A stretch of 64,000 nt of DNA from a bacterium (GTDB lineage: Bacteria > Vulcanimicrobiota > Vulcanimicrobiia > Vulcanimicrobiales > SCRA01): contig SCRI01000060.1 of NCBI GenBank assembly GCA_004298675.1, positions 62,001 to 126,000 on the forward strand. Reading direction: 5' to 3'. The translations under genes were made by a program, and so were the position numbers. Positions within the stretch are counted from its first letter, which is position 1. Every line of letters starts with the position of its first letter. Positions 6,720 to 14,696 of the stretch are shown here, in pieces. Below the pieces are notes generated by a model. It was not told where the DNA came from, searched no databases, and saw only the letters and a list, made by a program, of their open reading frames with translations.

Positions 6720-8849
6720 CTATCCGCGCAGCCGCCGGCGCTCGACCGGCAGGCGCACGAGCCCGCGGCCGCCGCCCGCGGCCGGCAGGGCCGGATACTC
6801 GATGCGTTGGTGATAGATGCCGTACAGCACTTGGATGCAGGCCTTCTCGACGGCGTGCAGATCGCGCAGCGTCAAGTCGCACTCGTCCAACTCGCCGCGA
6901 TGCAGCAATTGATCGATGATGCGGCGAACCTGCGCCTCGATTTTCTGGGGCGTCGGCTGCTTGATGGAGCGCACGCTGGCTTCGATGCCGTCGCAGATCA
7001 TGACCAACGCGGCCTCTCTGGTCTGCGGTTTCGGCCCCGGATAACGGAAGTCGTCCGGCAGGGGCGTGAACTTGTCGCTCCCCTCTTCCTGCGCCTTGCA
7101 GTACATGAAGGAGACGAGCGAGGTGCCGTGATGCTGCTGAATGATGTCGACGACGTTCTCGGGCAAACGGTGCTCCCGCGCGCTCTTCACGCCGTCTTCG
7201 ACGTGCGCGATGATGATGAGCGCCGAGAGCGAGGGCGAAAGCGAATCGTGAAGGTTGGGTCCTCCGCCTTGATTCTCGACGAAGTACTGGGCCCGCTTCA
7301 TCTTCCCGATGTCGTGGTAGTACGCACCCACGCGTGCCAGGAGCGCGTCGGCGCCCACCGCGCGCGCCGCCGCCTCCGCCAAGTAACCCACCGTGATCGA
7401 ATGCACGTAGGTTCCGGGAGCCTCGATCAGCAGATGTTGCAGCAGCGGCTCGCCCGTGTTGCCGAGTTCTATCAACCGCAGCGGTGAGCAGAGGTGAAAG
7501 GCGTGCTCCAGGAACGGCAGCAGTCCCACGGTTTCGATTGCGGCGACCAACCCCGCCAGCAGCGACACCACCGCATCCAGTGTCGCCGTCCAGCCACCGG
7601 CGCCGCGCAGGACGTCGATCGCGGTGAACGTCGCCGCACCCACGCCGCCGGCGATCCAGCCGGCGCGCAGCAGATCGCTGCGCCGGCGCAGCGCGGCCGC
7701 CCCCAGCGTGGCCGCGAAGCCCGTGCAGAACAGCGCCAGCGCGAAGGGGTAGCTCTGAGGGTTGGTGAGCCCGGACGCAAACGCCAGCACCGCCACGGCA
7801 TAGATCGCCACCGGCACGCCGGCCAAGATCGCCAGCAGCATGCCGACCGCCCCTGCCGGAACCAGCGCCACGCTGACCGCATCGGCGCCGGCGATGGAGA
7901 GCGTGGGCGGAATGAACTTCGCGCAGAGCACGCCCAGCACGGTCACGGTAACGGTCAGCCACAGCAGTCGTGCGTCATGGAAAACTCTGCGCGAGAAGAC
8001 CAGTGCCGGCACCGCCAACAGGCCCAGCAGCCCCAGCGCCAGCACGGCGTACGCCAGCAGACGCATCCAGTCGAGGGCAGGCCGCGCGATGCCGGCGGCA
8101 CGCAGCGTATTCACCTGCGCGGGCGTCACCAGATCGCCTCGATGAACGATGACCGCGCCCTTGGAGAGCGTGATGCGCACCGGTGCCACCGCCGCCATCG
8201 CGCCGCGCTGGGCCTCGGCCGTGGCCGTCAAGTCGACGGAGACATCGCGGAAGACGAGCGCACCAGAAAGCACCGTGGCCACGCGCTGTGCGCTGGGCGT
8301 TAGTTTGAGCTGTGCGATGGCGTCGGCCACCTTCGAGCGCGCGTCGGAGAGGTCGCTGTCGTCCACCCCCACGCCCAATCCTTGGCGCTGCGCGACCGTC
8401 GTCATGACGTCGGCTTGCACCGCGCTCCTCTCGGCTGGGGAGAGCCAACGCCACTGCTGGACCGTCGCCGCATCGACGCCCATAGCCGCCAGGCCGGCGC
8501 GCGCTTTGGGCGTCCCCTCGCCCAGCCAGGCGAAGAGCCGGCTGCCCGTGCCGGAGAGGCGAGCCTGCGCGTCGCCGTCGACGCGGTAGACCGGCGCAAC
8601 CTGGCCAGCCGCGCGCTTGCGCGCCTCTTGCGTGGCCTGCTCGTCGGCATAGTCGATGTTGGCCGGCGCCGTCACGTCGGCGGGGGCAACGTCACCGACG
8701 CGCAACGGCACGGCGGATGGCACGTAGCCCACACCCAGCACGACGAAGCATGCGGCCCAAAGCAGCCCCGCCGCCAGGACGCGCTGCCGCGCTAGGCTCA
8801 ACGCCGGCCGCCAGGCCAACACGGCCTTCAGCCGCTCGAGCAGCCGCAA
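6720..8849 (-). CDS. pgpH: 7TM-HD family c-di-AMP phosphodiesterase PgpH-like
   Basis: A 709-residue membrane protein with the 7TMR-HD architecture: an N-terminal membrane segment (~26-45), an extracellular domain (~55-270), a bundle of about seven membrane segments (~275-450) and a cytoplasmic HD phosphohydrolase domain (~470-680). The metal-binding residues are intact (TYVHSITV, YYHDIGKMKR, HVEDGVKSAREH, QQHHGTSL). Homologues hydrolyse c-di-AMP. The TTG start 6 bases after the phoH stop is the best available, with GGAG 10 bases upstream. The phoH-pgpH-ybeY-dgkA order matches Bacillus yqfF. Confidence 0.92.
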   Translation of the reverse strand: MRLLERLKAVLAWRPALSLARQRVLAAGLLWAACFVVLGVGYVPSAVPLRVGDVAPADVTAPANIDYADEQATQEARKRAAGQVAPVYRVDGDAQARLSGTGSRLFAWLGEGTPKARAGLAAMGVDAATVQQWRWLSPAERSAVQADVMTTVAQRQGLGVGVDDSDLSDARSKVADAIAQLKLTPSAQRVATVLSGALVFRDVSVDLTATAEAQRGAMAAVAPVRITLSKGAVIVHRGDLVTPAQVNTLRAAGIARPALDWMRLLAYAVLALGLLGLLAVPALVFSRRVFHDARLLWLTVTVTVLGVLCAKFIPPTLSIAGADAVSVALVPAGAVGMLLAILAGVPVAIYAVAVLAFASGLTNPQSYPFALALFCTGFAATLGAAALRRRSDLLRAGWIAGGVGAATFTAIDVLRGAGGWTATLDAVVSLLAGLVAAIETVGLLPFLEHAFHLCSPLRLIELGNTGEPLLQHLLIEAPGTYVHSITVGYLAEAAARAVGADALLARVGAYYHDIGKMKRAQYFVENQGGGPNLHDSLSPSLSALIIIAHVEDGVKSAREHRLPENVVDIIQQHHGTSLVSFMYCKAQEEGSDKFTPLPDDFRYPGPKPQTREAALVMICDGIEASVRSIKQPTPQKIEAQVRRIIDQLLHRGELDECDLTLRDLHAVEKACIQVLYGIYHQRIEYPALPAAGGGRGLVRLPVERRRLRG

Positions 8850-8855
8850 TCCCGC

Positions 8856-9821
8856 TTACTCCGTCCCCAGATCGTCGCGGCGGTAGGCTTCGACGATGCG
8901 GCTGACCAGGGGGTGGCGGACGACGTCGCGCTCGTCCAGACGCACGATCGCGATGCCCTCGATATCCTTGAACAGCCGCTCGGCCTCGAGCAGCCCGCAG
9001 CGCGTGCCGCGCGGCAGGTCGATCTGCGTCGCGTCGCCGGTAACCACCATACGGCTGCCGTTCCCCAAGCGCGTGACGAACATCTTCAGTTGTTCGTGCG
9101 TGGCGTTTTGGGCCTCGTCTAAGATGACGAAGGCGTCGTTCAACGTGCGCCCTCGCATGTAGGCCAACGGCGCGACCTCGATCACGTTGCGCTCCACATA
9201 CTTCTGAACCACGCTCTGGTCGAGCAGCTCGCCCAAGGCGTCGAACAACGGGCGCAGATACGGGTCGACCTTCGCCGCCAGATCGCCGGGGAGAAAACCC
9301 AACTTCTCGCCGGCTTCGACGGCGGGGCGCGAGAGCACGATTCGCGAAACGGCGTGGCGCCGCAACGCACGCACCGCCATCACGATCGCCAGGAACGTCT
9401 TGCCCGTACCCGCGGGTCCGATGCCGAAGGTCAGCGCGTTGGACTCGATCTCCTCGACGTAGCGGCGCTGCCCGCGCGAGCGTGGGCGCACCTCTTGGCC
9501 GCGCTGGGTCACGTAGAGCGTTGCGGGAATGGCCGGACGATGTTCTTCTTCGTTGCGCTCCGCCTGTGCCGCCAGCTTCACGTCATCGGGTGTGAGCTGT
9601 TTCCCGGAGCGAGCGGCCGCCAACATGGTGCCGAGCGCCCGCTGCGCACGCGCCACCGCGTCGATGTCGCCACCGATCTCGATCTGATTGCCCTCAACCC
9701 GCAACGTCACTGGGATCAGCGCCTCCAGAGCTGTGAGGTTACGGTCAAACTGCCCGAAGAAGCGCAGGTGGTCCCCTAGCCCCTCGAGCTCGAACGTACG
9801 GGTGCCCTTGACATCATCCAT
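8856..9821 (-). CDS. phoH: PhoH family ATPase
   Basis: A 321-residue PhoH-like P-loop ATPase from the ATG at 9821. A short KH-like N-terminal part (~1-85) is followed by the ATPase core with Walker A GPAGTGKTFLA and Walker B FVILDEAQN, then MVVTGDATQIDLP. PhoH proteins are linked to RNA metabolism alongside YbeY. The frame stays open to 9905, but that extension would overlap the preceding gene, so the ATG at 9821 is preferred even though no clear Shine-Dalgarno is visible. Confidence 0.93.
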   Translation of the reverse strand: MDDVKGTRTFELEGLGDHLRFFGQFDRNLTALEALIPVTLRVEGNQIEIGGDIDAVARAQRALGTMLAAARSGKQLTPDDVKLAAQAERNEEEHRPAIPATLYVTQRGQEVRPRSRGQRRYVEEIESNALTFGIGPAGTGKTFLAIVMAVRALRRHAVSRIVLSRPAVEAGEKLGFLPGDLAAKVDPYLRPLFDALGELLDQSVVQKYVERNVIEVAPLAYMRGRTLNDAFVILDEAQNATHEQLKMFVTRLGNGSRMVVTGDATQIDLPRGTRCGLLEAERLFKDIEGIAIVRLDERDVVRHPLVSRIVEAYRRDDLGTE

Positions 9822-9856
9822 GACTGTACGGTGGGGATTCGACGCTGCCGTGGGTT

Positions 9857-10303
9857 TCACCAGCCCGTGTCGAGTCCACGCGGAGTCCCAAGGATCGCCG
9901 CCCACACCACCCCAGCCCGCACGCTCGCGGGATCCACGGCCACAGGCAGTGCCTGAGGCGGCGCAGGCGCCACGGACGCGGGCTCGGCGGGCACGACGGG
10001 CGGTGGGGGCTTCGGGGGCTGCGGGACGGCGGCCGCCGGAGGGACGGGCGGCGGCGCCGGGGCCGGCCGCCCAGCGGGCGCTGGGCCGAATTGGCGCTCC
10101 ACACTCTGCACGATCGTCACCGCATCGCGCACGATACGCTGGGCGCGCACGCGTAGCGGCGGCGGCAGGAACTGCAGTCCCTGGTAGAGCCGCTGCACCG
10201 CGACCTTGGTGCGCCTGAGCAGTGCCGGATCGATCTCGCCGGCACGCGCCTGATCGGCCAACTCGCGCGCCAAGGCGATCACCAGCCGTACGATGTCGTC
10301 CAT
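9857..10303 (-). CDS. Hypothetical protein with proline-rich tail
   Basis: A 148-residue protein I do not recognise. Residues 1-70 look helical and charged (MDDIVRLVIALARELADQA onward). Residues ~75-125 are a Pro/Ala/Val-rich low-complexity stretch, followed by a short hydrophobic end. There is no signal peptide. It sits between the EamA gene and phoH with about 10-35 bases of spacing, so it is likely cotranscribed. Confidence 0.55.
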   Translation of the reverse strand: MDDIVRLVIALARELADQARAGEIDPALLRRTKVAVQRLYQGLQFLPPPLRVRAQRIVRDAVTIVQSVERQFGPAPAGRPAPAPPPVPPAAAVPQPPKPPPPVVPAEPASVAPAPPQALPVAVDPASVRAGVVWAAILGTPRGLDTGW

Positions 10304-10312
10304 CGCCTCCCT

Positions 10313-11194
10313 CTACTTCGCCTCCAGCGCCAGAGTTGCCGGACTCCCGGCTGCGAGCGCGATGCCCAGCACCGCCACTGCCGCCCCCACGACTTCGAGC
10401 GGCTCCACGGCCTCATGGAGAAAGATCCACGACCAGAGGTGGCCGAAAACCGGGACCAGGAAGAGCAGGGCGCTTGCCCGCGCCACCGAGAGGAGCGCGA
10501 GCACTTTGCTCCAGATCACGTAGGCGAGGGCCGTACCCGCCAACGAGACGTAGGCGATCGACCACCACGCGGCGGCGCCCAGCTGCACTCCGTGCAACTC
10601 ACCGGAGAATCCCGCGACGATCGCCAGGATGACGCCTGCCCCCAACATCTGCGCGGCATTGGCCAGCAAGGGGTCGACATGGCTGGTCCGCTTCATCGCC
10701 ACGACGTTGAACGAGAGCGCCAACGCGCCGGCAAGCATCACGCCCATCGCCACGAGATCCCCCGGCGCATCACGCAGCGCGGGTAGCGCGATGATCGCCA
10801 CGCCCAGCGCCCCCAGCGCAACACCGGCGACGGCACCCCAGCGCACCCGCTCGTGCTCCAGCACCGCCGCGAGCACCACGGCAAAGAGTGGCGAGGAATT
10901 GGCCAGCAGCGAACTGAGCGCCCCCGAGAGCCGCTGCGCGCCCCAGAACGTCAGTCCAAAGAAGAGCGCGGAGGTCAGTGCCATGGCGGAGAGCGCGGCA
11001 TAGTCGCCGCGCGCCGGAGGCCTCCCACGGCCACCCAACGCGGCCAGGAACGCCAGCACGGCGCCCGCCGGGAGCGCGCGCGCCGCCGCGAACGCGAAGG
11101 GACCCAGTCCCGCGCCTTCTGCCACCTTCACCGCTACCCACGTACCGCCCCACAGCGCGAACGGCAGCAGCGCGACTAAACTTCGCGATCCCAC
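10313..11194 (-). CDS. EamA/DMT family transporter
   Basis: A 293-residue, 10-segment drug/metabolite transporter made of two EamA repeats. The N-terminal FALWGGTWVAVKVAEG is typical, as is the repeat beginning AFNVVAMKR-like near 165. Substrate unknown; family members export amino acids, nucleosides or other metabolites. The GTG start lies inside the last codons of the upstream small CxxC gene (19-base overlap in another frame). It is an insertion relative to the Bacillus gene order. Confidence 0.85.
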   Translation of the reverse strand: MGSRSLVALLPFALWGGTWVAVKVAEGAGLGPFAFAAARALPAGAVLAFLAALGGRGRPPARGDYAALSAMALTSALFFGLTFWGAQRLSGALSSLLANSSPLFAVVLAAVLEHERVRWGAVAGVALGALGVAIIALPALRDAPGDLVAMGVMLAGALALSFNVVAMKRTSHVDPLLANAAQMLGAGVILAIVAGFSGELHGVQLGAAAWWSIAYVSLAGTALAYVIWSKVLALLSVARASALLFLVPVFGHLWSWIFLHEAVEPLEVVGAAVAVLGIALAAGSPATLALEAK

Positions 11195-11442
11195 TTCGTG
11201 AACGCAGCGGCGATCTCAGGACCCTCACGGCGCTCGCCGGGCCACTCGAACGGTTCGTAGCGCGTCCCCATCCAGTCCGGCCGGTAGCGCCCTTCTAGCC
11301 GGAAGGTATAGCGGCGCCCCTCCGCGGCGCAGTCCACATCGAGCGCGGCGTAGCGCGGTGGGCCGCTCTGCGGGGCACCACGTTCGACGGTGAACTTCGG
11401 AATCAGCGCCACGTTCGGCGAGCCGCAGAACGGACAATACAT
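11176..11442 (-). CDS. Small CxxC protein, possible zinc ribbon
   Basis: An 88-residue protein opening MYCPFCGSPNVALIP, a single CxxC knuckle like half of a zinc ribbon. The rest (YRPDWMGTRYEPFEWPGER) is not recognised. No second CxxC is present apart from one lone Cys (~39), so zinc binding is uncertain. It lies 45 bases after floA and overlaps the EamA gene. Confidence 0.55.
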   Translation of the reverse strand: MYCPFCGSPNVALIPKFTVERGAPQSGPPRYAALDVDCAAEGRRYTFRLEGRYRPDWMGTRYEPFEWPGERREGPEIAAAFTKWDREV

Positions 11443-11487
11443 CGCTTCATCGATTCCATCTCACGCGGAGTCGTCCTGGCAACGCGG

Positions 11488-12522
11488 TCACGACGGCGGC
11501 GCGCCGCCCGGCGGCTGCGAAGGCGGTTGCGACGGCGGCGTCGGCGGCCCAGCCTTGGGCTGCGTCGATTCGGCGATACCGCTGCGCATCTGCGTATCGG
11601 CCAGCACGTTCTTGTAGCGGACGTAATCCATGACTCCGAGGTTACCGCCGCGGAAGGCTTCGGCAATCGCAAGCGGGACCTGCGCCTCTGCCTGCACGAC
11701 GTTGGCCTGCATCTCTTGCGTGCGCGCTTTCATCTCTTGCTCCAGAGCCTGCGCCGCGTACTGCCGTTCAGCGGCCTTGGCCTGTCCGATGCGCCGGTCC
11801 GCCTCGGCCTGGCTGATCTGCAAGTCGGCGCCGACGTTGCGCCCGACGTCCACGTCGGCGATGTCGATCGAAACGATCTCGAAGGCCGTTCCGGCGTCCA
11901 GGCCCTTGGCCAACACCGTCTTGGAGATGCGGTCCGGGTACTCCAGCACTTCCTTGTAGGACTGCGCCGCGCCCACGGCCGAGACGACGCCCTCGCCCAC
12001 GCGCGCCACGACGGTCTGCTCGCCGGCTCCGCCGACGTAGCGCTCGAGATTCGTGCGCACGGTGATGCGCGCCTTGACATTGAGCTGAATTCCGTCCTGC
12101 GCCACACCCTGGAAGACGGGCGTCTCGATGACTTTTGGATTGACGAACGTCTGCACCGCCTCCGGCACGTCGCGCCCTGCCAGATCGATGGCGGCAGCGC
12201 GCGGCCACTCGAGCGGGATGCCCGCGCGCTGCGCCGCGATCATGCCTAGCGTGACCTTGTCGACGTTACCGCCGGCTAAGAAGTGCGACTGCAGCTGGTC
12301 GACGTCGATCGCAAGGCCTGCCTTGCGCGCTCGCACTAAATTGGCGACGATGACGCCGGGCGGGATGCGGATGAGGCGCATACGCACCAAGGCGATGATC
12401 GAAAGCGGGACGCCGGCGGCAATGGTGGAGAGCCAGAGTCCGAACGGAAAGTAATACAAGAAGATGATGACGCCCAGCAAGATGAGCATCAGCACCAGCG
12501 CGCTGCCGAAACCTACGATCAT
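11488..12522 (-). CDS. floA: Flotillin-like protein FloA
   Basis: A 344-residue SPFH-type protein closely resembling Bacillus FloA (YqfA). An N-terminal hydrophobic hairpin (~5-48) ends in the FloA-type block [16 protein letters not shown]. The SPFH core (~50-215) includes [11 protein letters not shown] and [21 protein letters not shown] coiled-coil Ala/Glu/Gln stretch (~235-290) is followed by a long Pro-rich tail (~325-344). FloA scaffolds functional membrane microdomains and influences fluidity. The nfeD gene 12 bases upstream encodes its usual partner, as in Bacillus. Confidence 0.95.
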   Translation of the reverse strand: MIVGFGSALVLMLILLGVIIFLYYFPFGLWLSTIAAGVPLSIIALVRMRLIRIPPGVIVANLVRARKAGLAIDVDQLQSHFLAGGNVDKVTLGMIAAQRAGIPLEWPRAAAIDLAGRDVPEAVQTFVNPKVIETPVFQGVAQDGIQLNVKARITVRTNLERYVGGAGEQTVVARVGEGVVSAVGAAQSYKEVLEYPDRISKTVLAKGLDAGTAFEIVSIDIADVDVGRNVGADLQISQAEADRRIGQAKAAERQYAAQALEQEMKARTQEMQANVVQAEAQVPLAIAEAFRGGNLGVMDYVRYKNVLADTQMRSGIAESTQPKAGPPTPPSQPPSQPPGGAPPS

Positions 12523-12534
12523 AGCAACCCTTCT

Positions 12535-13839
12535 TCAAGCACGAGTGACGAAGATGCGGCCGCCCTCCACGCGCTGCACGTGGACGGGCGTACCGGCGGG
12601 CACGTAGTCACCCTCGGTCAAGACATCGAGACGGCGCCCCTTCAGCTCGGCGACGCCGCTGGGGCGCAGATCGGAGAGCGCGACGCCGTCGGCACCGAGA
12701 TAGCCGCGAAAGTCAGCGCTCGCAATGTACTCCGGCCCCTGCGCGCCCGAGAAGATGATACGCCGGAAAAAGGCGTTCTGCGGATAGATGCGCGTCGCAA
12801 GCACGTAGAGAATCGCGGTGGCGACGATGGCCAGCGAGAGCGCTTGGATCGCCACGCCGACGAAGGCCACTCCGAACGCGAGGACCACGGACGCCGCCAA
12901 GAGCAGGATTCCCAAGATCCCGAAGAGCCCGTGGCCGGGGAAGACGTGCAGCTCGGCCAGCAGCGCCACGATGCCCAGGACCGCCAGCACCACCACCAAC
13001 TCGTTGGAGAAGCCGGCCAGCACGTGCGCGCCAAAGAAGAGCCCGAGCGAGACGATGCCGATGAAGCCGGCGATGCCGTGCAGCGTCTGCATCTCGATCA
13101 GCAGCCCGAGGAAACCGATGGTCAGCAGCAGGCCGCTGATCACCGGGTCGGTGGCGAGACGCGCGAGGCGCTCGCCCAGCGTATAGTGAGCCGTGCGCAC
13201 GGTCCGCCCCGCGAGATGCTCGGCGCTCAAGACCTGCTCGAGCGTTGTCGCGGTCTCGTCGGCAACGTGGAGCTTGATCGCCTCGTCGGCGGTGAGTGTG
13301 AGGATCTGTCCCTTGGCATCGTAGGGCGGATACGGGCTCTGCTTGTCCACCATCGCCGCCGCGATGCGCGGATCGCGCCGGTTGCGCGACGCCGTGGCCT
13401 CGAACTCCGCACGCAGCGCCGAGACCGTCTTGACCGTGGCGGGTATCGGCTCGGCGGCGCCGATGCTGGCGCCGGGTGCCATCACGATGCGCGTAGCCGC
13501 GAGCGTGACGAGCGCCCCCGCGCTCCAAGCCCGCTCGGAGACGAACGCGATCACGGGCACGTGCGCGGCGAAGAGCGCGTCACGAATCTGGGTTGCCGCG
13601 TCGACCAATCCACCGGGCGTGTTCACGTCGAGAATAATGGCCTTCGCGCCGGACGTGTCGGCGTCGGCCACGGCCGACTGCACCAGGTGGGCCATGCCCT
13701 GATCGATCGTGCCATGAATCGGAATCAGCACGACCTCCCCCGGCAGGGCCGCGCGCGCAACTCCGGAGACGGCCAAGGCGGCGCCGGCGAGGCCAAGCAT
13801 CACCAGAACCATAAACCAGGCGCGAAGGATGTTGCGCAT
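12535..13839 (-). CDS. nfeD: NfeD family membrane protein with ClpP-like serine protease domain
   Basis: A 434-residue protein starting at the ATG at 13839 (GAGGAGAGGGG just upstream). A signal peptide (~1-30) is followed by a ClpP-class protease domain whose nucleophile lies in SERAWSAGALVTLAA and whose Lys is likely in the MVDKQSPYP block. About five membrane segments (~225-340) lead to a C-terminal NfeD OB-fold (~370-434, DLRPSGVAELKGRRLDV). Long NfeD proteins pair with SPFH proteins and cleave membrane-associated substrates. The frame extends upstream to 13908 but lacks a better start. Confidence 0.92.
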   Translation of the reverse strand: MRNILRAWFMVLVMLGLAGAALAVSGVARAALPGEVVLIPIHGTIDQGMAHLVQSAVADADTSGAKAIILDVNTPGGLVDAATQIRDALFAAHVPVIAFVSERAWSAGALVTLAATRIVMAPGASIGAAEPIPATVKTVSALRAEFEATASRNRRDPRIAAAMVDKQSPYPPYDAKGQILTLTADEAIKLHVADETATTLEQVLSAEHLAGRTVRTAHYTLGERLARLATDPVISGLLLTIGFLGLLIEMQTLHGIAGFIGIVSLGLFFGAHVLAGFSNELVVVLAVLGIVALLAELHVFPGHGLFGILGILLLAASVVLAFGVAFVGVAIQALSLAIVATAILYVLATRIYPQNAFFRRIIFSGAQGPEYIASADFRGYLGADGVALSDLRPSGVAELKGRRLDVLTEGDYVPAGTPVHVQRVEGGRIFVTRA

Positions 13840-13886
13840 GCCCCTCTCCTCGCGCGGTACTACCGCGTGAGCCCGGGGAAAGTTAC

Positions 13887-13904
13887 GCCACCTCGCCGGG
13901 TGGC
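13887..13904 (-). terminator. Hairpin after yqeY, weak terminator or attenuator
   Basis: A perfect 6-bp inverted repeat (GCCACC/GGTGGC, 6-base loop) 8 bases after the yqeY stop, followed on the minus strand by GTAACTTTCC rather than a clean T-run. It could attenuate readthrough from rpsU-yqeY into nfeD-floA. Confidence 0.35.
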
Positions 13905-13911
13905 GCACACG

Positions 13912-14349
13912 CTACTTGGCAATCTCGGCGGCGACGATCTCCGAGATCATCTTGCCGTCGGCCACGCCCTTGACCTTGGCCATGACGACGCGCATCGCCA
14001 TGCCGCGGTCCAACGGACGCGGCAGACCCGCCAGCGACTCGGTCACGATGGCCTGAGCCTCCTCGCGGGTGAGTTGGCGCGGAAGAAAGGCTTGCAGAAT
14101 CTCGCGCTCGCGCGACTCCTTTGCCGCCGACTCCGCACGTCCGGCGCGTTCGTACTCTGTGATGGCGTCGTTACGCTGCTTGACCTGCTTGCGAACGACT
14201 TCCAACTGCTCGTCGCCGGAGAGATCGCGGCCGACCTCGATGCGCCGGTAATTCAATGCGCTGCGCAGCATGCGCAACGTATCGACGCGGACCTGATCGT
14301 GGGCCTTCATGGCCTCCTTGAGATCCGCGCCGATCTTGCTCTCGATCAT
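13912..14349 (-). CDS. yqeY: GatB/YqeY domain protein
   Basis: A 145-residue cytoplasmic protein of the GatB/YqeY family, which resembles the tRNA-binding tail of GatB. Recognisable blocks are DLKEAMKAHDQVRVDTLRML, EREILQAFLPRQL and MAKVKGVADGKMISEIV. Its function is unsettled; adjacency to rpsU is common across bacteria. It follows rpsU by 8 bases. Confidence 0.93.
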   Translation of the reverse strand: MIESKIGADLKEAMKAHDQVRVDTLRMLRSALNYRRIEVGRDLSGDEQLEVVRKQVKQRNDAITEYERAGRAESAAKESREREILQAFLPRQLTREEAQAIVTESLAGLPRPLDRGMAMRVVMAKVKGVADGKMISEIVAAEIAK

Positions 14350-14357
14350 GGGATGCC

Positions 14358-14528
14358 TTAGGAGCGCCGCTTGCGCGCCGCTGCCGATTTCTTCTTGGCG
14401 CGCACGCTCGGCTTCTCATAGTGCTCGTGCTTGCGGGCCTCGGCGAGAATACCCGCCTTCTGCGTCGCCTTCTTGAAGCGGCGGAGGGCAGACTCGATCG
14501 ACTCACCTGGAGCAACACGGATTTCCAT
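14358..14528 (-). CDS. rpsU: 30S ribosomal protein S21 (bS21)
   Basis: A 56-residue basic protein, [20 protein letters not shown] at the start and a Lys/Arg/Ala-rich end (AAARKRRS). This is the standard S21 length and pattern. The ATG is preceded by GGGGGGTG at a suitable distance. S21 joins the platform of the small subunit near the anti-Shine-Dalgarno. A clear promoter lies 80-110 bases upstream (14609-14636). First gene of the large cluster. Confidence 0.95.
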   Translation of the reverse strand: MEIRVAPGESIESALRRFKKATQKAGILAEARKHEHYEKPSVRAKKKSAAARKRRS

Positions 14529-14608
14529 AGAACTTCACCCCCCTCTCACGCCGGCCGCAGACGGCCGATAACTTGCCTGGCGCCGGTGGACGGCCAAACA
14601 GCCCTCAT

Positions 14609-14636
14609 ACTATACCAACTTCGGCGTGCCCGTCAA
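14609..14636 (-). promoter_or_regulatory. Sigma70-type promoter for rpsU
   Basis: On the minus strand, a -35 TTGACG at 14636-14631 and a -10 TATAGT at 14614-14609 are separated by 16 bases. This is the best housekeeping-type promoter in the window and sits about 80 bases upstream of the rpsU start. Confidence 0.7.
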
Positions 14637-14696
14637 TGCGCGATGCGGCATCCACACGCAAGGAGCACCGCGGCCGCTGCGGTAAGAGCCAGGTTT

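Noticed and set aside
12580-14361. A 593-residue plus-strand open frame antisense to nfeD and yqeY
   Set aside because: It is a GC-skew shadow: no recognisable domain, and the minus strand encodes clear NfeD and YqeY.
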